Counted from the first letter of the stretch, positions 16,925 to 27,135 are shown. The stretch: DNA of 64,000 bases from Polynucleobacter finlandensis (GCF_018881755.1 NZ_JACVPS010000015.1:1-64000); one strand, 5' to 3'. Notes: generated from the letters alone by a model not told the origin. Numbers and translations are program-made.

Positions 16925-18844
16925 TTATTTGCCTACGAATGCTGAATTAATGTTCAAGATTGCTGGAAAACGCCGTGTAATGGACTGGTGAATACCTTCT
17001 ACATCCAGGCCACACTTGGCCATAAGCAATTTGTAGTCACCATGCTCGATAAATTCATCGGGAATACCCAGTTGCAATAAAGGCTTATTAATCCCCATTG
17101 CTGAGAGTGCTTCTAGGCAAGCACTACCCGCCCCACCTTGAATCGCGCCATCTTCAACCGTGACGAAATAATCATGGTCACTCGCTAAGGATTTAATGAG
17201 ATCCACATCCAATGGTTTTACAAAACGCATATTGGCAACCGTTGCGTCTAAGCGCTCAGCAACGTCTAGTGCTGGGTACAGCAAAGTACCAAATGCCAAT
17301 ATGGCTACGCGACTACCAATAGCTGCCGTTGATTTGCGACGCAACTCACCTTTACCAAAAGGAAGTGTGCGCAGCTCTTTAGAAGGGATTGTGCCAACAC
17401 CCGCACCACGTGGGTAACGTACTGCACTCGGATGGGATTGATGGAAGGCAGTCGTTAACAAATCTCGACACTCTGCTTCATCAGCAGGGGTCATCACCAA
17501 CATATTGGGAATGCAGCGTAAAAATGGGATGTCATACACGCCAGCATGAGTCGCACCATCTGCACCGACTAAGCCGGCGCGATCTAATGCAAATAACACC
17601 GGCAAATCCTGAATCGCTACATCATGAATCAATTGATCGTATGCACGCTGTAAAAAAGTGGAATAGATTGCCACCACTGGTTTCATACCCTCACATGCCA
17701 TACCAGCAGCAAAGGTCACCGCATGTTGCTCAGCAATGCCCACGTCGTAATACCGCTTCGGAAAATTCTTTTCAAACTCGACTAAGCCAGAGCCTTCACT
17801 CATTGCTGGCGTAATGCCTACCAATAGTGGATCAGCATGCGCCATATCGCACAACCATTCGCCAAATACTTGCGTGAAGGTTTTCTTGGGAGGAATGTCA
17901 GGCTTCTTCACACCCTCTTCTGGGTTGAACTTACTGGGACCGTGATAGAGCACAGGATTGGCTTCGGCTAATTCATAGCCCTGGCCTTTACGGGTCACCA
18001 CATGTAGAAACTGCGGACCACGCCCTTCAAGCGCAAGGCGACGGACGTTTTGCAACATCGGAATCAAAGCCGCAAGATCATGGCCATCAATAGGACCGAA
18101 GTAATTAAAACCAAACTCTTGAAAAATGGTCGATGGCGAAACCATGCCTTTAGCGTGATCCTCTAAGCGTTTAGCAAACTCTCGTAAAGGGGGCGCAATA
18201 GATAAAACGCTATCAATACCTTTTTTGGTTGCCGAATAAATATTGCCACTGAGCAAGCGCGCGAGGTGTCGATTCAATGCACCTACCGCTGGCGAGATGG
18301 ACATATCGTTATCGTTCAATATCACCACGAGCGGCAAGTCGTCATACACGCCTGCGTTATTCATCGCCTCAAAAGCCATGCCGCCGGTCATGGCGCTATC
18401 ACCAATCACAGCAACAGCTACTTGTTTTTCGCCTTTAGTCTGGAATGCTCTTGCCATCCCCATCGCCGCAGAAATGCTGGTAGATGAATGGCCCGTCCCG
18501 AAAGCATCGTATTCACTTTCAGTACGACGCGGGAAACCCGATAAACCGTTGAGCTGGCGCAGAGTGCTCATGCGCTCACGGCGGCCAGTCAAAATCTTAT
18601 GGGGGTAACTCTGATGACCCACATCCCAAACGATCCGATCGTTTGGCGTATCAAAAACGTAATGCAAAGCAATTGATAATTCCACCGTGCCCAAATTAGA
18701 GGAAAGGTGCCCACCTGTTTTAGAAACAGAATCTAAAACAAACTGGCGTAATTCAGCGGCCAATGCTGGCAACTCTTCACGGGAAAGCTTTTTTAAATCG
18801 GCGGGGGATTGTATGGAATCTAAAGTCATCGAATCTAAGGTCAA
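16925..18844 (-). CDS. dxs: 1-deoxy-D-xylulose-5-phosphate synthase
   Basis: A 639-residue thiamine-diphosphate enzyme, the first step of the MEP isoprenoid pathway (pyruvate plus glyceraldehyde 3-phosphate). The ThDP/Mg site is the [18 protein letters not shown] region near 150, and the conserved [12 protein letters not shown] lies near 370. Start: TTG at 18844 has GAGG at a 9-nt spacing, whereas ATG at 18829 has none, so TTG is preferred. The first ten residues are a near-exact duplication (MTLDS twice). It follows ispA after 2 bp, an isoprenoid operon. Confidence 0.97.
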   Translation of the reverse strand: MTLDSMTLDSIQSPADLKKLSREELPALAAELRQFVLDSVSKTGGHLSSNLGTVELSIALHYVFDTPNDRIVWDVGHQSYPHKILTGRRERMSTLRQLNGLSGFPRRTESEYDAFGTGHSSTSISAAMGMARAFQTKGEKQVAVAVIGDSAMTGGMAFEAMNNAGVYDDLPLVVILNDNDMSISPAVGALNRHLARLLSGNIYSATKKGIDSVLSIAPPLREFAKRLEDHAKGMVSPSTIFQEFGFNYFGPIDGHDLAALIPMLQNVRRLALEGRGPQFLHVVTRKGQGYELAEANPVLYHGPSKFNPEEGVKKPDIPPKKTFTQVFGEWLCDMAHADPLLVGITPAMSEGSGLVEFEKNFPKRYYDVGIAEQHAVTFAAGMACEGMKPVVAIYSTFLQRAYDQLIHDVAIQDLPVLFALDRAGLVGADGATHAGVYDIPFLRCIPNMLVMTPADEAECRDLLTTAFHQSHPSAVRYPRGAGVGTIPSKELRTLPFGKGELRRKSTAAIGSRVAILAFGTLLYPALDVAERLDATVANMRFVKPLDVDLIKSLASDHDYFVTVEDGAIQGGAGSACLEALSAMGINKPLLQLGIPDEFIEHGDYKLLMAKCGLDVEGIHQSITRRFPAILNINSAFVGK

Positions 18845-18846
18845 AC

Positions 18847-19737
18847 CTATTTGCCTCTACTGACTACTAACAGAGCTAAATCTTGTAGGGCTTGCGCTTT
18901 GCTGCCAAAAATCTCCAGACTGGCAATCGCCTCTGCTTGCAATTGCTTTGCCTGCTTCTGTGCATAGTCTAAACCCATCAAGGTTACGTAGGTAGGCTTA
19001 TCGTTGGCGGCATCCTTACCAGCCGTCTTTCCGAGGGTTTGACTATCTGCCGTAGCGTCTAGAACGTCATCAACAATCTGAAAGGCCAGGCCAAGGGCCT
19101 GAGAATAATTTTTCAGGCAAGTCATTTGGGTAGGGTTCAAGTGAGCGGCAATACCGCCCAATTGCACAGCGCAAGATAACAGCGCACCTGTTTTCATGGC
19201 ATGCATTTGCTTCAAACCAGCAAGATCTAATTTCTTGCCAACGCTATCTAAATCAATTGCTTGACCACCGGCCATACCGCGCGAACCGGATGCCGCAGCC
19301 AAGCTACTCATCATGAACAAACGCACGTCAACCTCGCACTGTGCGTTTGCCAAAATTTCAAAGGCGCGCGTTTGCAAGGCATCGCCGACCAACAAAGCAG
19401 TGGCTTCGTCGTAGGCCTTATGAACGGTAGGCCGTCCTCGGCGCAAATCATCGTCATCCATGCAAGGCAAGTCGTCATGCACCAATGAGTAAGCATGGAT
19501 ACATTCAATCGCAACTGCGGCTGCGTCTAATGCCTCGACTTTGGCATCACCTAGTGAGCCCGCTGCATAAACCAATAAAGGACGAATACGTTTACCGCCA
19601 CCTTGAGCCGCATAACGCATTGCCTCATGCAATCGCTTAGGCGTCGTTTGATCTGAATCAAGCAGAGACTCTAATGCAGACTCGGTACGCGTGGAGTGCG
19701 CACTAAGCCACTCCTGAAATTGAAAAGCTGAAGTCAT
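18847..19737 (-). CDS. ispA: Farnesyl diphosphate synthase (polyprenyl synthetase)
   Basis: A 296-residue short-chain prenyl transferase that condenses isopentenyl diphosphate with allylic diphosphates to make farnesyl diphosphate. The first aspartate-rich motif is [14 protein letters not shown] (near 92) and the second is DDVLD (near 225). The ordering xseB-ispA-dxs is conserved in many proteobacteria. It overlaps the last base of xseB. Confidence 0.95.
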   Translation of the reverse strand: MTSAFQFQEWLSAHSTRTESALESLLDSDQTTPKRLHEAMRYAAQGGGKRIRPLLVYAAGSLGDAKVEALDAAAVAIECIHAYSLVHDDLPCMDDDDLRRGRPTVHKAYDEATALLVGDALQTRAFEILANAQCEVDVRLFMMSSLAAASGSRGMAGGQAIDLDSVGKKLDLAGLKQMHAMKTGALLSCAVQLGGIAAHLNPTQMTCLKNYSQALGLAFQIVDDVLDATADSQTLGKTAGKDAANDKPTYVTLMGLDYAQKQAKQLQAEAIASLEIFGSKAQALQDLALLVVSRGK

Positions 19738-19970
19738 TAGGCCTCAAATACACGCACTTGTTGCTCAACCTGAGCAAGCACGCCCTGACAATGTTTGAGT
19801 AGTGCCGCGCCACGTTGGTAGGCCAAAAGGGTTTCTTCTAGAGAGAACTTTCCAGACTCCATGTCAGAAATTAACTTCTCAAGCTCTTTAACTGCCTCTT
19901 CATAGCGCAATTTGGGATCAATTTGGGCCTCAAGAGCAGGCTTTTGACTCTCTGATTTTTTAGCTGGCAT
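19737..19970 (-). CDS. xseB: Exodeoxyribonuclease VII small subunit
   Basis: 77 residues from the ATG at 19970, which has GGAAACGGG upstream; an in-frame TTG at 20000 is less likely. The core LRYEEAVKELEKLISDMESG and LEETLLAYQRGAALL segments form the helical hairpin of the XseB family. It joins XseA (not in this window) in degrading single-stranded DNA. It heads the xseB-ispA-dxs operon. Confidence 0.95.
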   Translation of the reverse strand: MPAKKSESQKPALEAQIDPKLRYEEAVKELEKLISDMESGKFSLEETLLAYQRGAALLKHCQGVLAQVEQQVRVFEA

Positions 19971-20039
19971 AGACCCGTTTCCTTTGTATTTCTTGCACAA
20001 ACAGCCCTATATATTAAAGCGAGAAGCCCTTTCGATGGG

Positions 20040-20045
20040 TATAAT
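20040..20045 (+). promoter_or_regulatory. Consensus -10 upstream of the Rieske oxygenase gene
   Basis: Perfect TATAAT at 20040-20045 in the divergent gap. No good -35 at the right distance. It would give a leader of about 80 nt. Confidence 0.4.
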
Positions 20046-20132
20046 TCATCCCTTCCTTTCCAATATCGACTCGTCGATGGTTGGATTGGTTATTCCGCTT
20101 AGCTTCGGCTGACGTTTTCGGGGGTGGGGAGA

Positions 20133-21239
20133 ATGACTAATCTGGCTACCGCGCAGAAGCTTGCGCCGTCCAATCTACAACTGCCGGTTTCGGCATATTT
20201 TGACGTTGATTTGTATCAGCGCGAAATTGAACTGCTTTTCAAGCAAGGGCCTGGCTATGTCGGCCACGATCTCATGGTGCCCGAAATTGGCTCCTATCGC
20301 ACATTGGCCGCAGAAAATGAAGGTCGCATTCTGGTTCGCAATGAGGCCGGTGTAGAACTCTTATCAAATGTTTGCCGTCATCGCCAAGCACTCATGCTCA
20401 ATGGCTCCGGCAAAACAGAAAATATTGTTTGTCCACTGCATCGCTGGACCTACGATCTGAATGGCGATCTTTTAGGCGCCCCTCATTTTGAAGACAAGCC
20501 CTGCCTCAATCTTGGCAAGTCCCCATTGCAAAACTGGCAAGGACTGTTATTTGAAGGTCCGCGTGATGTGAGATCTGATCTTGCCAAGCTGGGTGTTGCA
20601 GATGATCTCAAGTTTGATGGCTATATGCTCGATCACGTTGAGGTGCACGACTGCAACTACAACTGGAAAACATTTATCGAGGTTTATCTCGAGGACTACC
20701 ATGTCGTTCCATTTCACCCTGGCTTAGGAAAGTTTGTTTCTTGCGAAGACCTCCGTTGGGAATTTGGCGACTGGCATAGCGTGCAAACGGTTGGCATTCA
20801 TAAAGATTTAGCAACGCCCGGATCACCCGTGTATCGCAATTGGCATGAAGCAGTGTTGCGCCAATTTGGCGGAAAATCACCACGCCATGGGGCAATCTGG
20901 CTGACCTATTACCCTAATGTCATGGTCGAGTGGTACCCAGGCGTGCTCTGTGTTTCTACCCTACATCCACTTGGTCCGAATAAAACACGCAACATTGTTG
21001 AGTTTTATTACCCAGAAGAGATTGCTCTATTCGAGCGTGAGTTTGTTGAGGCTGAACGTGCCGCCTACATGGAAACCTGCATCGAGGATGATGAAATCGG
21101 CGAACGCATGGATGCAGGTCGTGCTGCCCTCTTTGCTCGCGGCATCAACGAAGTTGGTCCATACCAAAGCCCAATGGAAGACGGCATGCAGCATTTCCAC
21201 GAGTGGTATCGTCGTGTCATGAACTATCAAGGCGTTTAA
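20133..21239 (+). CDS. Rieske aromatic-ring-hydroxylating oxygenase, alpha subunit
   Basis: About 368 residues from ATG 20133 (GGGGAG just upstream; GTG 20124 is the alternative). The Rieske 2Fe-2S site is complete: C81-x-H83 and C100-x2-H103. The catalytic domain shows the mononuclear-iron motif in EDYHVVPFHPGL near 190. These enzymes insert oxygen into ring or quaternary-amine substrates. No reductase or ferredoxin gene is adjacent, so the electron donor is encoded elsewhere; the flavoprotein at 42881-43918 is a possible partner, purely inferred. sseA follows after 23 bp. Substrate unknown. Confidence 0.88.
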   Translation: MTNLATAQKLAPSNLQLPVSAYFDVDLYQREIELLFKQGPGYVGHDLMVPEIGSYRTLAAENEGRILVRNEAGVELLSNVCRHRQALMLNGSGKTENIVCPLHRWTYDLNGDLLGAPHFEDKPCLNLGKSPLQNWQGLLFEGPRDVRSDLAKLGVADDLKFDGYMLDHVEVHDCNYNWKTFIEVYLEDYHVVPFHPGLGKFVSCEDLRWEFGDWHSVQTVGIHKDLATPGSPVYRNWHEAVLRQFGGKSPRHGAIWLTYYPNVMVEWYPGVLCVSTLHPLGPNKTRNIVEFYYPEEIALFEREFVEAERAAYMETCIEDDEIGERMDAGRAALFARGINEVGPYQSPMEDGMQHFHEWYRRVMNYQGV

Positions 21240-21262
21240 TTTAATTCACAAAAGGTCACTTC

Positions 21263-22093
21263 ATGACTCCTCTTATTACTGCTAACCAGTTAGAAGAAAT
21301 CATTAACAGTGGTGAAAATGTGTTGCTGTGTGACTGCCGCTTTGATTTGGCTGATACATCTGCCGGTAGAAAAGCCTACGAAGAAAGTCACATTCCAGGC
21401 GCCATCTATGTCGACCTCGATCAAGATCTGTCTGGTGAAAAAACCGGCAAGAATGGGCGACACCCATTACCGACTCCAGATGCTTGGGCCAAAACAAAAA
21501 CACGCCTCGGCATGGATAACAACACCCTGGTAGTTGCTTATGACAAACAGGGCTCTGTATATGCCAGCCGTTTGTGGTGGATGCTCAAAGCGACCGGTCA
21601 TGCCAATGTGCGAGTACTGGATGGCGGGCTAGATGCCTGGAATGGCCCTATCGGAACGATTCCCCGTCAACCAAGTCCTGCAAGTCAAGCGATTGAGGCC
21701 ATGCCGTATGTCGGTCTCGTATTAGCTGATGCAGTGTCTGAGAACTTGCAAACCCAGAAAAGTGTTGTGATGGATGCACGCGCTAACGATCGCTTTCATG
21801 GTCAAAATGAAACTTTAGATCCAGTCGCAGGCCATATCCCCGGCGCAATCAACCGCTTCTTTAAAGACAATCTATCTGCCACCGCATTTAAAGCACCAGA
21901 ACAACTCTATAAAGACTTTGTGGATTTTCTAGGCCCCCTCAAAGCATCCGATGTCATTCACCAATGCGGCTCGGGAGTTACTGCGTGCCATAACTTACTG
22001 GCGATGGAAATTGCTGGGTTGAAGGGGTCGCGCCTCTATGCTGGCAGTTGGAGTGAATGGTGCGCAGACCCCCAGAGGCCTGTTGAAACTTAA
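21263..22093 (+). CDS. sseA: Thiosulfate/3-mercaptopyruvate sulfurtransferase
   Basis: 276 residues with two rhodanese domains: an inactive N-terminal one (GAIYVDLDQDLSG near 44) and an active C-terminal one with catalytic Cys235 in CGSGVTACHN. The CGSGVTA loop is that of 3-mercaptopyruvate sulfurtransferases. Likely cytoplasmic sulfur transfer or cyanide detoxification. Ribosome site AAAAGGT. Its TAA overlaps the stop codon of the convergent ZIP gene in a shared TTAA. Confidence 0.92.
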   Translation: MTPLITANQLEEIINSGENVLLCDCRFDLADTSAGRKAYEESHIPGAIYVDLDQDLSGEKTGKNGRHPLPTPDAWAKTKTRLGMDNNTLVVAYDKQGSVYASRLWWMLKATGHANVRVLDGGLDAWNGPIGTIPRQPSPASQAIEAMPYVGLVLADAVSENLQTQKSVVMDARANDRFHGQNETLDPVAGHIPGAINRFFKDNLSATAFKAPEQLYKDFVDFLGPLKASDVIHQCGSGVTACHNLLAMEIAGLKGSRLYAGSWSEWCADPQRPVET

Positions 22094-22872
22094 CGCAAGT
22101 TAGATAGTAGGATCACGAAACCTACGCCACAAGCAATCAACACTGTTTGACGTAAAGACTCTGCCCAATGCGGGCGACGATGCATTTGCGGAATCAAATC
22201 ACTCACTGCAATGTAAATAAAACTGCTAGAGGCAATGACTAGAAGATAGGGCATGGCAGCATGTGCTTTTTCTAAGAAAAAATAAGCTAGCACGCCACCG
22301 ACCACAGCAGATAAACCGCAAATCAAGTTGTACAGCAAAGCCCGTGTACGCGAAAAGCCAGCATTGAGCAAAACAATAAAATCGCCAATCTCTTGCGGAA
22401 TCTCATGAGCAATGATGGCAAGCGCTGTAAAGATGCCCACTTGATAATCCGCCATAAAAGCAGCAGCGATCAATACCCCATCTACAAAGTTATGCAGTCC
22501 ATCGCCAATCAAGATCATGCTACCGCTTCGTCCAGCAGCCTCTGCGTCATGACCATGGTGATGATTATGACCATCGCCTTCGTGATGATGACTATGACGC
22601 AATAAAGAAATTTTCTCTAACAAGAAAAATCCCAGCAAGCCAGCAAGCAAAGTGGCAAATAAGAGTTGCGGGCTTGTACCCTCCATGCTGAAGGCTTCGG
22701 GTAAAGAATGCAAAAAAGCAGTAGCTAGCAAAATTCCGACCGAAACGCTCACCATGTTGTGAACCATCTTGGAAAGCAATGCCAAGGAGAAGGTGGCGGC
22801 TACAAGAACGCTAGCCGTTCCTGCAAGCGCAGTTACCAAGAGAATGCTTTGTAAAACTGTCATAGCAATCAC
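22090..22872 (-). CDS. ZIP-family divalent metal transporter
   Basis: About 260 residues, eight predicted membrane helices. A His-rich cytoplasmic loop (HSHHHEGDGHNHHHGHD, residues about 93-109) and the metal-site helices DGLHNFVDGVLIAA and IIAHEIPQEIGDF are diagnostic of ZIP importers for zinc, iron or manganese. The start may be the GTG at 22872, which overlaps the upstream TGA as GTGA, or the ATG at 22863. Coupled to the dienelactone hydrolase gene. Confidence 0.9.
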   Translation of the reverse strand: MIAMTVLQSILLVTALAGTASVLVAATFSLALLSKMVHNMVSVSVGILLATAFLHSLPEAFSMEGTSPQLLFATLLAGLLGFFLLEKISLLRHSHHHEGDGHNHHHGHDAEAAGRSGSMILIGDGLHNFVDGVLIAAAFMADYQVGIFTALAIIAHEIPQEIGDFIVLLNAGFSRTRALLYNLICGLSAVVGGVLAYFFLEKAHAAMPYLLVIASSSFIYIAVSDLIPQMHRRPHWAESLRQTVLIACGVGFVILLSNLR

Positions 22873-23765
22873 ACTACTCCGTTTTTCTTAAACCAAGCCA
22901 AGCATTTTGCCCAACCATCTTTTGCGGGGCCTTCGCGATAAGACTCGCGGTAGTCCGCATGAAACGCATGGGGGGTATCTGGATACACCTCAAACTGGGA
23001 TGCCTTGGCTGCAGCATTAGTAGGCGCGGCTTTTGCTAAAGCCTCACGCATTTGATCAATGCTCACCAAAGAGATTCCAGCATCAGCAGCGCCATAAAGT
23101 CCTAAGACGGGGGCTTTTAAGTCTGTAGCAATGTCAACTGGATGACGTGGATTGCCTTCGGTTTTGTCACCAATCAAGCGGCCATACCAAGCTACGCCGG
23201 CACGTACCTGTGGCAATGTGGCGGATAGCCAAGTAATGCGCCCGCCCCAACAAAAACCAGTCACGCCAACCCGTTTTAAGTCGCCCCCATTTTTTCCAGC
23301 CCAGACCAATGCAGCCTGCAAATCACCCAACACCTGGGAGTCAGGCGTCTTAGAAATAATATTAGTAAAGATTTCAGCAATCGTGCCGTATTGACTGGGA
23401 TCACCAGCCCGTACAAAAAATTCTGGGGCAATGGCGAGATAGCCTAACTTTGCAAAACGACGGGTGACATCAGCAATGTACTCATGCACGCCAAAGATCT
23501 CACTCACGACGATCACGATTGGCAGTGGGCCTTTGGCCTTTTCTGGACGTGAGACATAGGCCGGAATTTGAGAGCTGCCCACTGGGATAGATTGCTCGCC
23601 AGCAGTCAAACCTGTAAAGCTCGTTTCAATAGCAGCGGCCATGACAGGCTGTGATGCTGGCGCCAAGCCAATCCCAATGCCTGTTGCAGCAATCGCAGAG
23701 GTCTTGATAAAACTTCTTCTATCACCCTGAATACCTTGTGAAGCTTGATGATTTTTTTTGTTCAT
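22869..23765 (-). CDS. Dienelactone hydrolase family protein, Tat-exported
   Basis: About 298 residues from the ATG at 23765 (GGGGATAA upstream; ATG 23780 and TTG 23789 are in frame). A twin-arginine signal (DRRSFIK, then a hydrophobic run to about residue 45) predicts export. The alpha/beta-hydrolase core has nucleophile Cys in GFCWGG, the acid in YGAADAG and His in DTPHAFHADY. Family members open dienelactones in chlorocatechol breakdown or act as general esterases; no aromatic-degradation genes are near, so the substrate is unknown. Confidence 0.88.
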   Translation of the reverse strand: MNKKNHQASQGIQGDRRSFIKTSAIAATGIGIGLAPASQPVMAAAIETSFTGLTAGEQSIPVGSSQIPAYVSRPEKAKGPLPIVIVVSEIFGVHEYIADVTRRFAKLGYLAIAPEFFVRAGDPSQYGTIAEIFTNIISKTPDSQVLGDLQAALVWAGKNGGDLKRVGVTGFCWGGRITWLSATLPQVRAGVAWYGRLIGDKTEGNPRHPVDIATDLKAPVLGLYGAADAGISLVSIDQMREALAKAAPTNAAAKASQFEVYPDTPHAFHADYRESYREGPAKDGWAKCLAWFKKNGVV

Positions 23766-23804
23766 TGCATTTATCCCCATTTCACCCAAGCATTTTTATC
23801 AAAC

Positions 23805-26636
23805 TCAGTGGGCTTCTTCCCAATTATCGCCAATACCAATACTCACTAGCAATGGCACTTTCAGATCGGCTACTGTACACATCAAACCTGGTAATTTTTC
23901 CTTTAGCAGATCAATCTCATCCAAAGGCACATCAAATACTAATTCATCATGCACCTGCAAGAGCATGCGGGTTTTGAGTTGCTCTTTTTCTAACCAATTC
24001 TCGACAGCAATCATGGCTAACTTAATTAAGTCTGCGGCAGTGCCTTGCATCGGCGCATTAATCGCAGCACGCTCAGCGCCTTGACGACGAGGTCCATTAG
24101 ATCCCTTGATCTCTGGTAACCACAACCTTCTACCAAAAACCGTCTCTACATAACCATTTTCGCGCGCCTCGACACGGGTGCGCTCCATATATTGGGCTAC
24201 ACCAGGATAGCGATCAAAATACTTGGCAATATAGTTTTGTGCTGCAGAACGTTCAATTCCTAAATTACCTGCCAGACCAAACGCACTCATGCCATAAATC
24301 AAGCCGAAGTTAATGACCTTGGCGTAGCGACGCTGCTCGGAGCTCACATCATCCAAAGGCACACCAAAAATTTCAGCTGCAGTTGCTTGGTGTACGTCCT
24401 TACCAGTATTGAATGCCTCTAGAAGGTTTTCATCTTCGGCAATATGCGCCATAATGCGCAATTCAATTTGCGAATAGTCTGCTGAAAGTAACTTACAACC
24501 ATCCGCCGGAATAAAAGCCTCCCGAATTCTTCGCCCCTCTTCAGTACGCACGGGAATATTTTGCAAATTGGGATCGCTAGATGCAAGGCGCCCGGTTACT
24601 GCAGTCGCTTGAGAGAAGTTCGTATGTACCCGACCCGTCTTTGGATCAGCCATGCGCGGTAACTTCTCGATATAGGTTGACATCAATTTAGCCAAGCTGC
24701 GGTAATCCAAAATACGAGCTGGTAATGGGTAGTCTTCAGCTAGCTTTTGCAACACTTCTTCATCGGTTGAAGGTGCGCCTGAGGGCGTCTTCTTAATCAC
24801 CGGTAACTCCAATTGCCCAAATAAAATTTCGGCAATCTGCTTGGGTGACTGAATATTAAAAGGCTGTCCCGCTAGTTTATGTATCTCACCTTCCAGTTCC
24901 AGCAGGCGTTTTCCGACCTGTTGGCCCTGCTTGGCCAGTAACGCGGAGTCGATCCGAATGCCATTGCGCTCCATGATGCCCAGTACTCGCATAGCAGGCA
25001 TCTCAATCTGCTGGTATACGTAGAGCAAGCCTGGGCTAGCCTGTATCTGGGGCCACAGCTCTAAGTGGAGTCGTAAGGTGATGTCCGCATCTTCAGCTGC
25101 GTAATCAGTGGCGATCTTGAGATCCACTTGATCAAAGCCAATTTGATGCACGCCTTTGCCGCAAACTTCTTCGTAGCGAATGGTCTTCACGCCAAGATGC
25201 CGTTCTGCCAGGCTATCCATATTGTGCGGTAAGTGAGATTCCAGAACATAAGATTCAAGCAAAGTATCGAACTGAATGCCGCCTAAAGTAATTCCGTAAT
25301 TGGCAAAGATGTGACTGTCGTACTTTAAGTTTTGACCGACCTTGGCATGAGAAGAACTCTCTAACCATGATCTCATTCGCAACAGCACTAAGTTGCGGTC
25401 TAGTTGAGTTTCGCCATTGCGATGGGCTACCGGAATGTAACAAGCCTCACCTGGTGTTACCGATAAAGAAATGCCAACCAACTCTGCTGCTAAGGCATCT
25501 AAACCAGTGGTCTCGGTATCGACTGCGGTTAACTGTGCAGATTCAATTTTCTTGAGCCATCGATCTAAAGCAAGCTCATCTACTACGCACTCGTAATGTC
25601 GTGTAATCCCATCATGTAAATCTGTTGTGGCTTGAGATAACACGGTTGTTGGAGTAGACGCAATCTCTCTCGATTTTTTTGCGGCTAATTCATTCGGGGA
25701 GATGCCGGGTAAAGGACTGCCAGCCAAGTCAAAGACCGCCTCCCCTTGATTTGACTGAGGGCTAGGGTTGTTCAGTTGCTTTTCTACATCTCGCAACCAA
25801 GTCTTAAATGCATAGCGCTCAAACAGCTCACGCAAGAGTGGCGCATCTTCAGGCTTTGCATGCAAGTCATCCAAACTCAGGAGATGTGGATCTAGATCGC
25901 AGTCTTTTTTGACGGTAATTAATTCACGCGCTTTAGGAAGCCACTCTAAGCTGGCTCGTAAATTTTCACCGACTACACCTTTTACTTGCTCAGCGTTTGC
26001 CATCAAATTATCAAGATCACCAAACTCAGCTAACCACTTATTGGCTGTCTTAGGTCCAGCTTTTGGGACACCGGGAACGTTGTCAACAGCGTCACCAATA
26101 ATAGATAAGTAATCCACAATTCGTTCCGGTGGCACTCCAAACTTTTCAATCACACCTTCGATATCCAATTTTTCATTGGTCATGGTGTTGATCAAAGTCA
26201 CTGAGGCATTCACAAGCTGCGCTAAATCTTTATCGCCTGTTGAAATAATCGTTTCCCAACCGGCTTGAGTAGCCTGACAAGATAGGGTAGCAATCACATC
26301 GTCAGCCTCAACTCCCGATACCATCAAGACGGGCCAACCTAGAGCCTTTACCATCGCATGAATAGGCTCGATTTGCTTCACCAGATCTTCGGGCATTGGC
26401 GACCGATGCGCCTTGTACTCGGAGTACATTTCATCCCGAAAAGTCTTCCCTTTAGCATCAAATACACAGGCAATATGATCAGCCTTTAGCTCGGATCTGG
26501 CCCTGCGCATCATGTTGACCATCCCATAAATTGCCCCCGTTGGGTCACCAGCCCCATTTCTAAGGTCTGGCATGGCATGGAAGGCGCGGTAGAGGTAGCT
26601 AGAGCCGTCTACCAACAAGAGTCTATGTTTAGTCAT
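23805..26636 (-). CDS. polA: DNA polymerase I
   Basis: 943 residues from the ATG at 26636 (MTKHRLLLVDGSSYLYRAFH); an open frame runs 100 codons further up but is not homologous sequence. Domains: 5'-3' exonuclease (1-300), 3'-5' proofreading exonuclease with an intact DTET (near 345), and polymerase with DYSQIELRI motif A (near 715) and QVHDELVFDV motif C (near 900). It removes primers and fills gaps in repair. It has its own promoter region shared with the divergent 26719 gene. Confidence 0.97.
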   Translation of the reverse strand: MTKHRLLLVDGSSYLYRAFHAMPDLRNGAGDPTGAIYGMVNMMRRARSELKADHIACVFDAKGKTFRDEMYSEYKAHRSPMPEDLVKQIEPIHAMVKALGWPVLMVSGVEADDVIATLSCQATQAGWETIISTGDKDLAQLVNASVTLINTMTNEKLDIEGVIEKFGVPPERIVDYLSIIGDAVDNVPGVPKAGPKTANKWLAEFGDLDNLMANAEQVKGVVGENLRASLEWLPKARELITVKKDCDLDPHLLSLDDLHAKPEDAPLLRELFERYAFKTWLRDVEKQLNNPSPQSNQGEAVFDLAGSPLPGISPNELAAKKSREIASTPTTVLSQATTDLHDGITRHYECVVDELALDRWLKKIESAQLTAVDTETTGLDALAAELVGISLSVTPGEACYIPVAHRNGETQLDRNLVLLRMRSWLESSSHAKVGQNLKYDSHIFANYGITLGGIQFDTLLESYVLESHLPHNMDSLAERHLGVKTIRYEEVCGKGVHQIGFDQVDLKIATDYAAEDADITLRLHLELWPQIQASPGLLYVYQQIEMPAMRVLGIMERNGIRIDSALLAKQGQQVGKRLLELEGEIHKLAGQPFNIQSPKQIAEILFGQLELPVIKKTPSGAPSTDEEVLQKLAEDYPLPARILDYRSLAKLMSTYIEKLPRMADPKTGRVHTNFSQATAVTGRLASSDPNLQNIPVRTEEGRRIREAFIPADGCKLLSADYSQIELRIMAHIAEDENLLEAFNTGKDVHQATAAEIFGVPLDDVSSEQRRYAKVINFGLIYGMSAFGLAGNLGIERSAAQNYIAKYFDRYPGVAQYMERTRVEARENGYVETVFGRRLWLPEIKGSNGPRRQGAERAAINAPMQGTAADLIKLAMIAVENWLEKEQLKTRMLLQVHDELVFDVPLDEIDLLKEKLPGLMCTVADLKVPLLVSIGIGDNWEEAH

Positions 26637-26642
26637 ACCGCA

Positions 26643-26652
26643 ATCGTACAAT
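26643..26652. promoter_or_regulatory. Overlapping divergent -10 elements, polA and DUF2782 gene
   Basis: ATCGTACAAT: on the plus strand TACAAT (26647-26652) would serve the 26719 gene; on the minus strand TACGAT (26648-26643) stands 6 nt before the polA ATG. The two hexamers overlap by two bases in a near-palindrome. Confidence 0.4.
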
Positions 26653-26718
26653 CTAGTTGCTAACTTCCCACGGGTCTGGTTTGGGAACCGATCTGGAGTG
26701 GGACTAAAAAGGTGAAAA

Positions 26719-27132
26719 ATGATGCATGCTCTAACCAACTTATTCAGCCACTCCTGGAGCCAGGCCCTTGTTTTAACTAGCTTTTTCATGGCTTTTGGCA
26801 TATTGGGAAGTGGTAATGCTGCTGCCCAAAATATGAGCCAAGCTCTTAGCCCTGCCGAGCTCCAACAAATTAATAACCAGCCACTTGCTCCAGCAGTGAG
26901 TGCATCTGGCGCGATGAACACCCCAGAAATGCGCAAGCCTAGCTATCAATTTAAAGATGGGAACGGGACTGAAGTGACTGAGTACAAGGATTCAAATAGC
27001 CCAACCCAAGTTCAGGTAAAAACGAAATTAACGACTTACGAAATGTCACCTCCCGACTCTGTTAAACCTGGCGCCCAGTCTGGCGAAGGCAGTTTACTGA
27101 GTGTGCCCAGCATCAGCATTCCAATTCGGTAA
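26719..27132 (+). CDS. DUF2782-family exported protein
   Basis: 137 residues. An N-terminal hydrophobic segment (residues 13-33, ending GNAAAQN) is a signal peptide or anchor. The following domain contains FKDGNGTEVTEYKDSNSPTQ and VKTKLTTYEMSPPD, the core of DUF2782, a small beta domain of unknown function regularly found between polA and thrB in Burkholderiales. AAGGTG precedes the ATG. Three bases separate it from thrB. Function unknown. Confidence 0.8.
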   Translation: MMHALTNLFSHSWSQALVLTSFFMAFGILGSGNAAAQNMSQALSPAELQQINNQPLAPAVSASGAMNTPEMRKPSYQFKDGNGTEVTEYKDSNSPTQVQVKTKLTTYEMSPPDSVKPGAQSGEGSLLSVPSISIPIR

Positions 27133-27135
27133 CGT

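Noticed and set aside
26637..26936. Upstream extension of polA by 100 codons
   Set aside because: The extension is not polymerase-like, overlaps the divergent DUF2782 gene and precedes the canonical MTKHRLLLVDG start.
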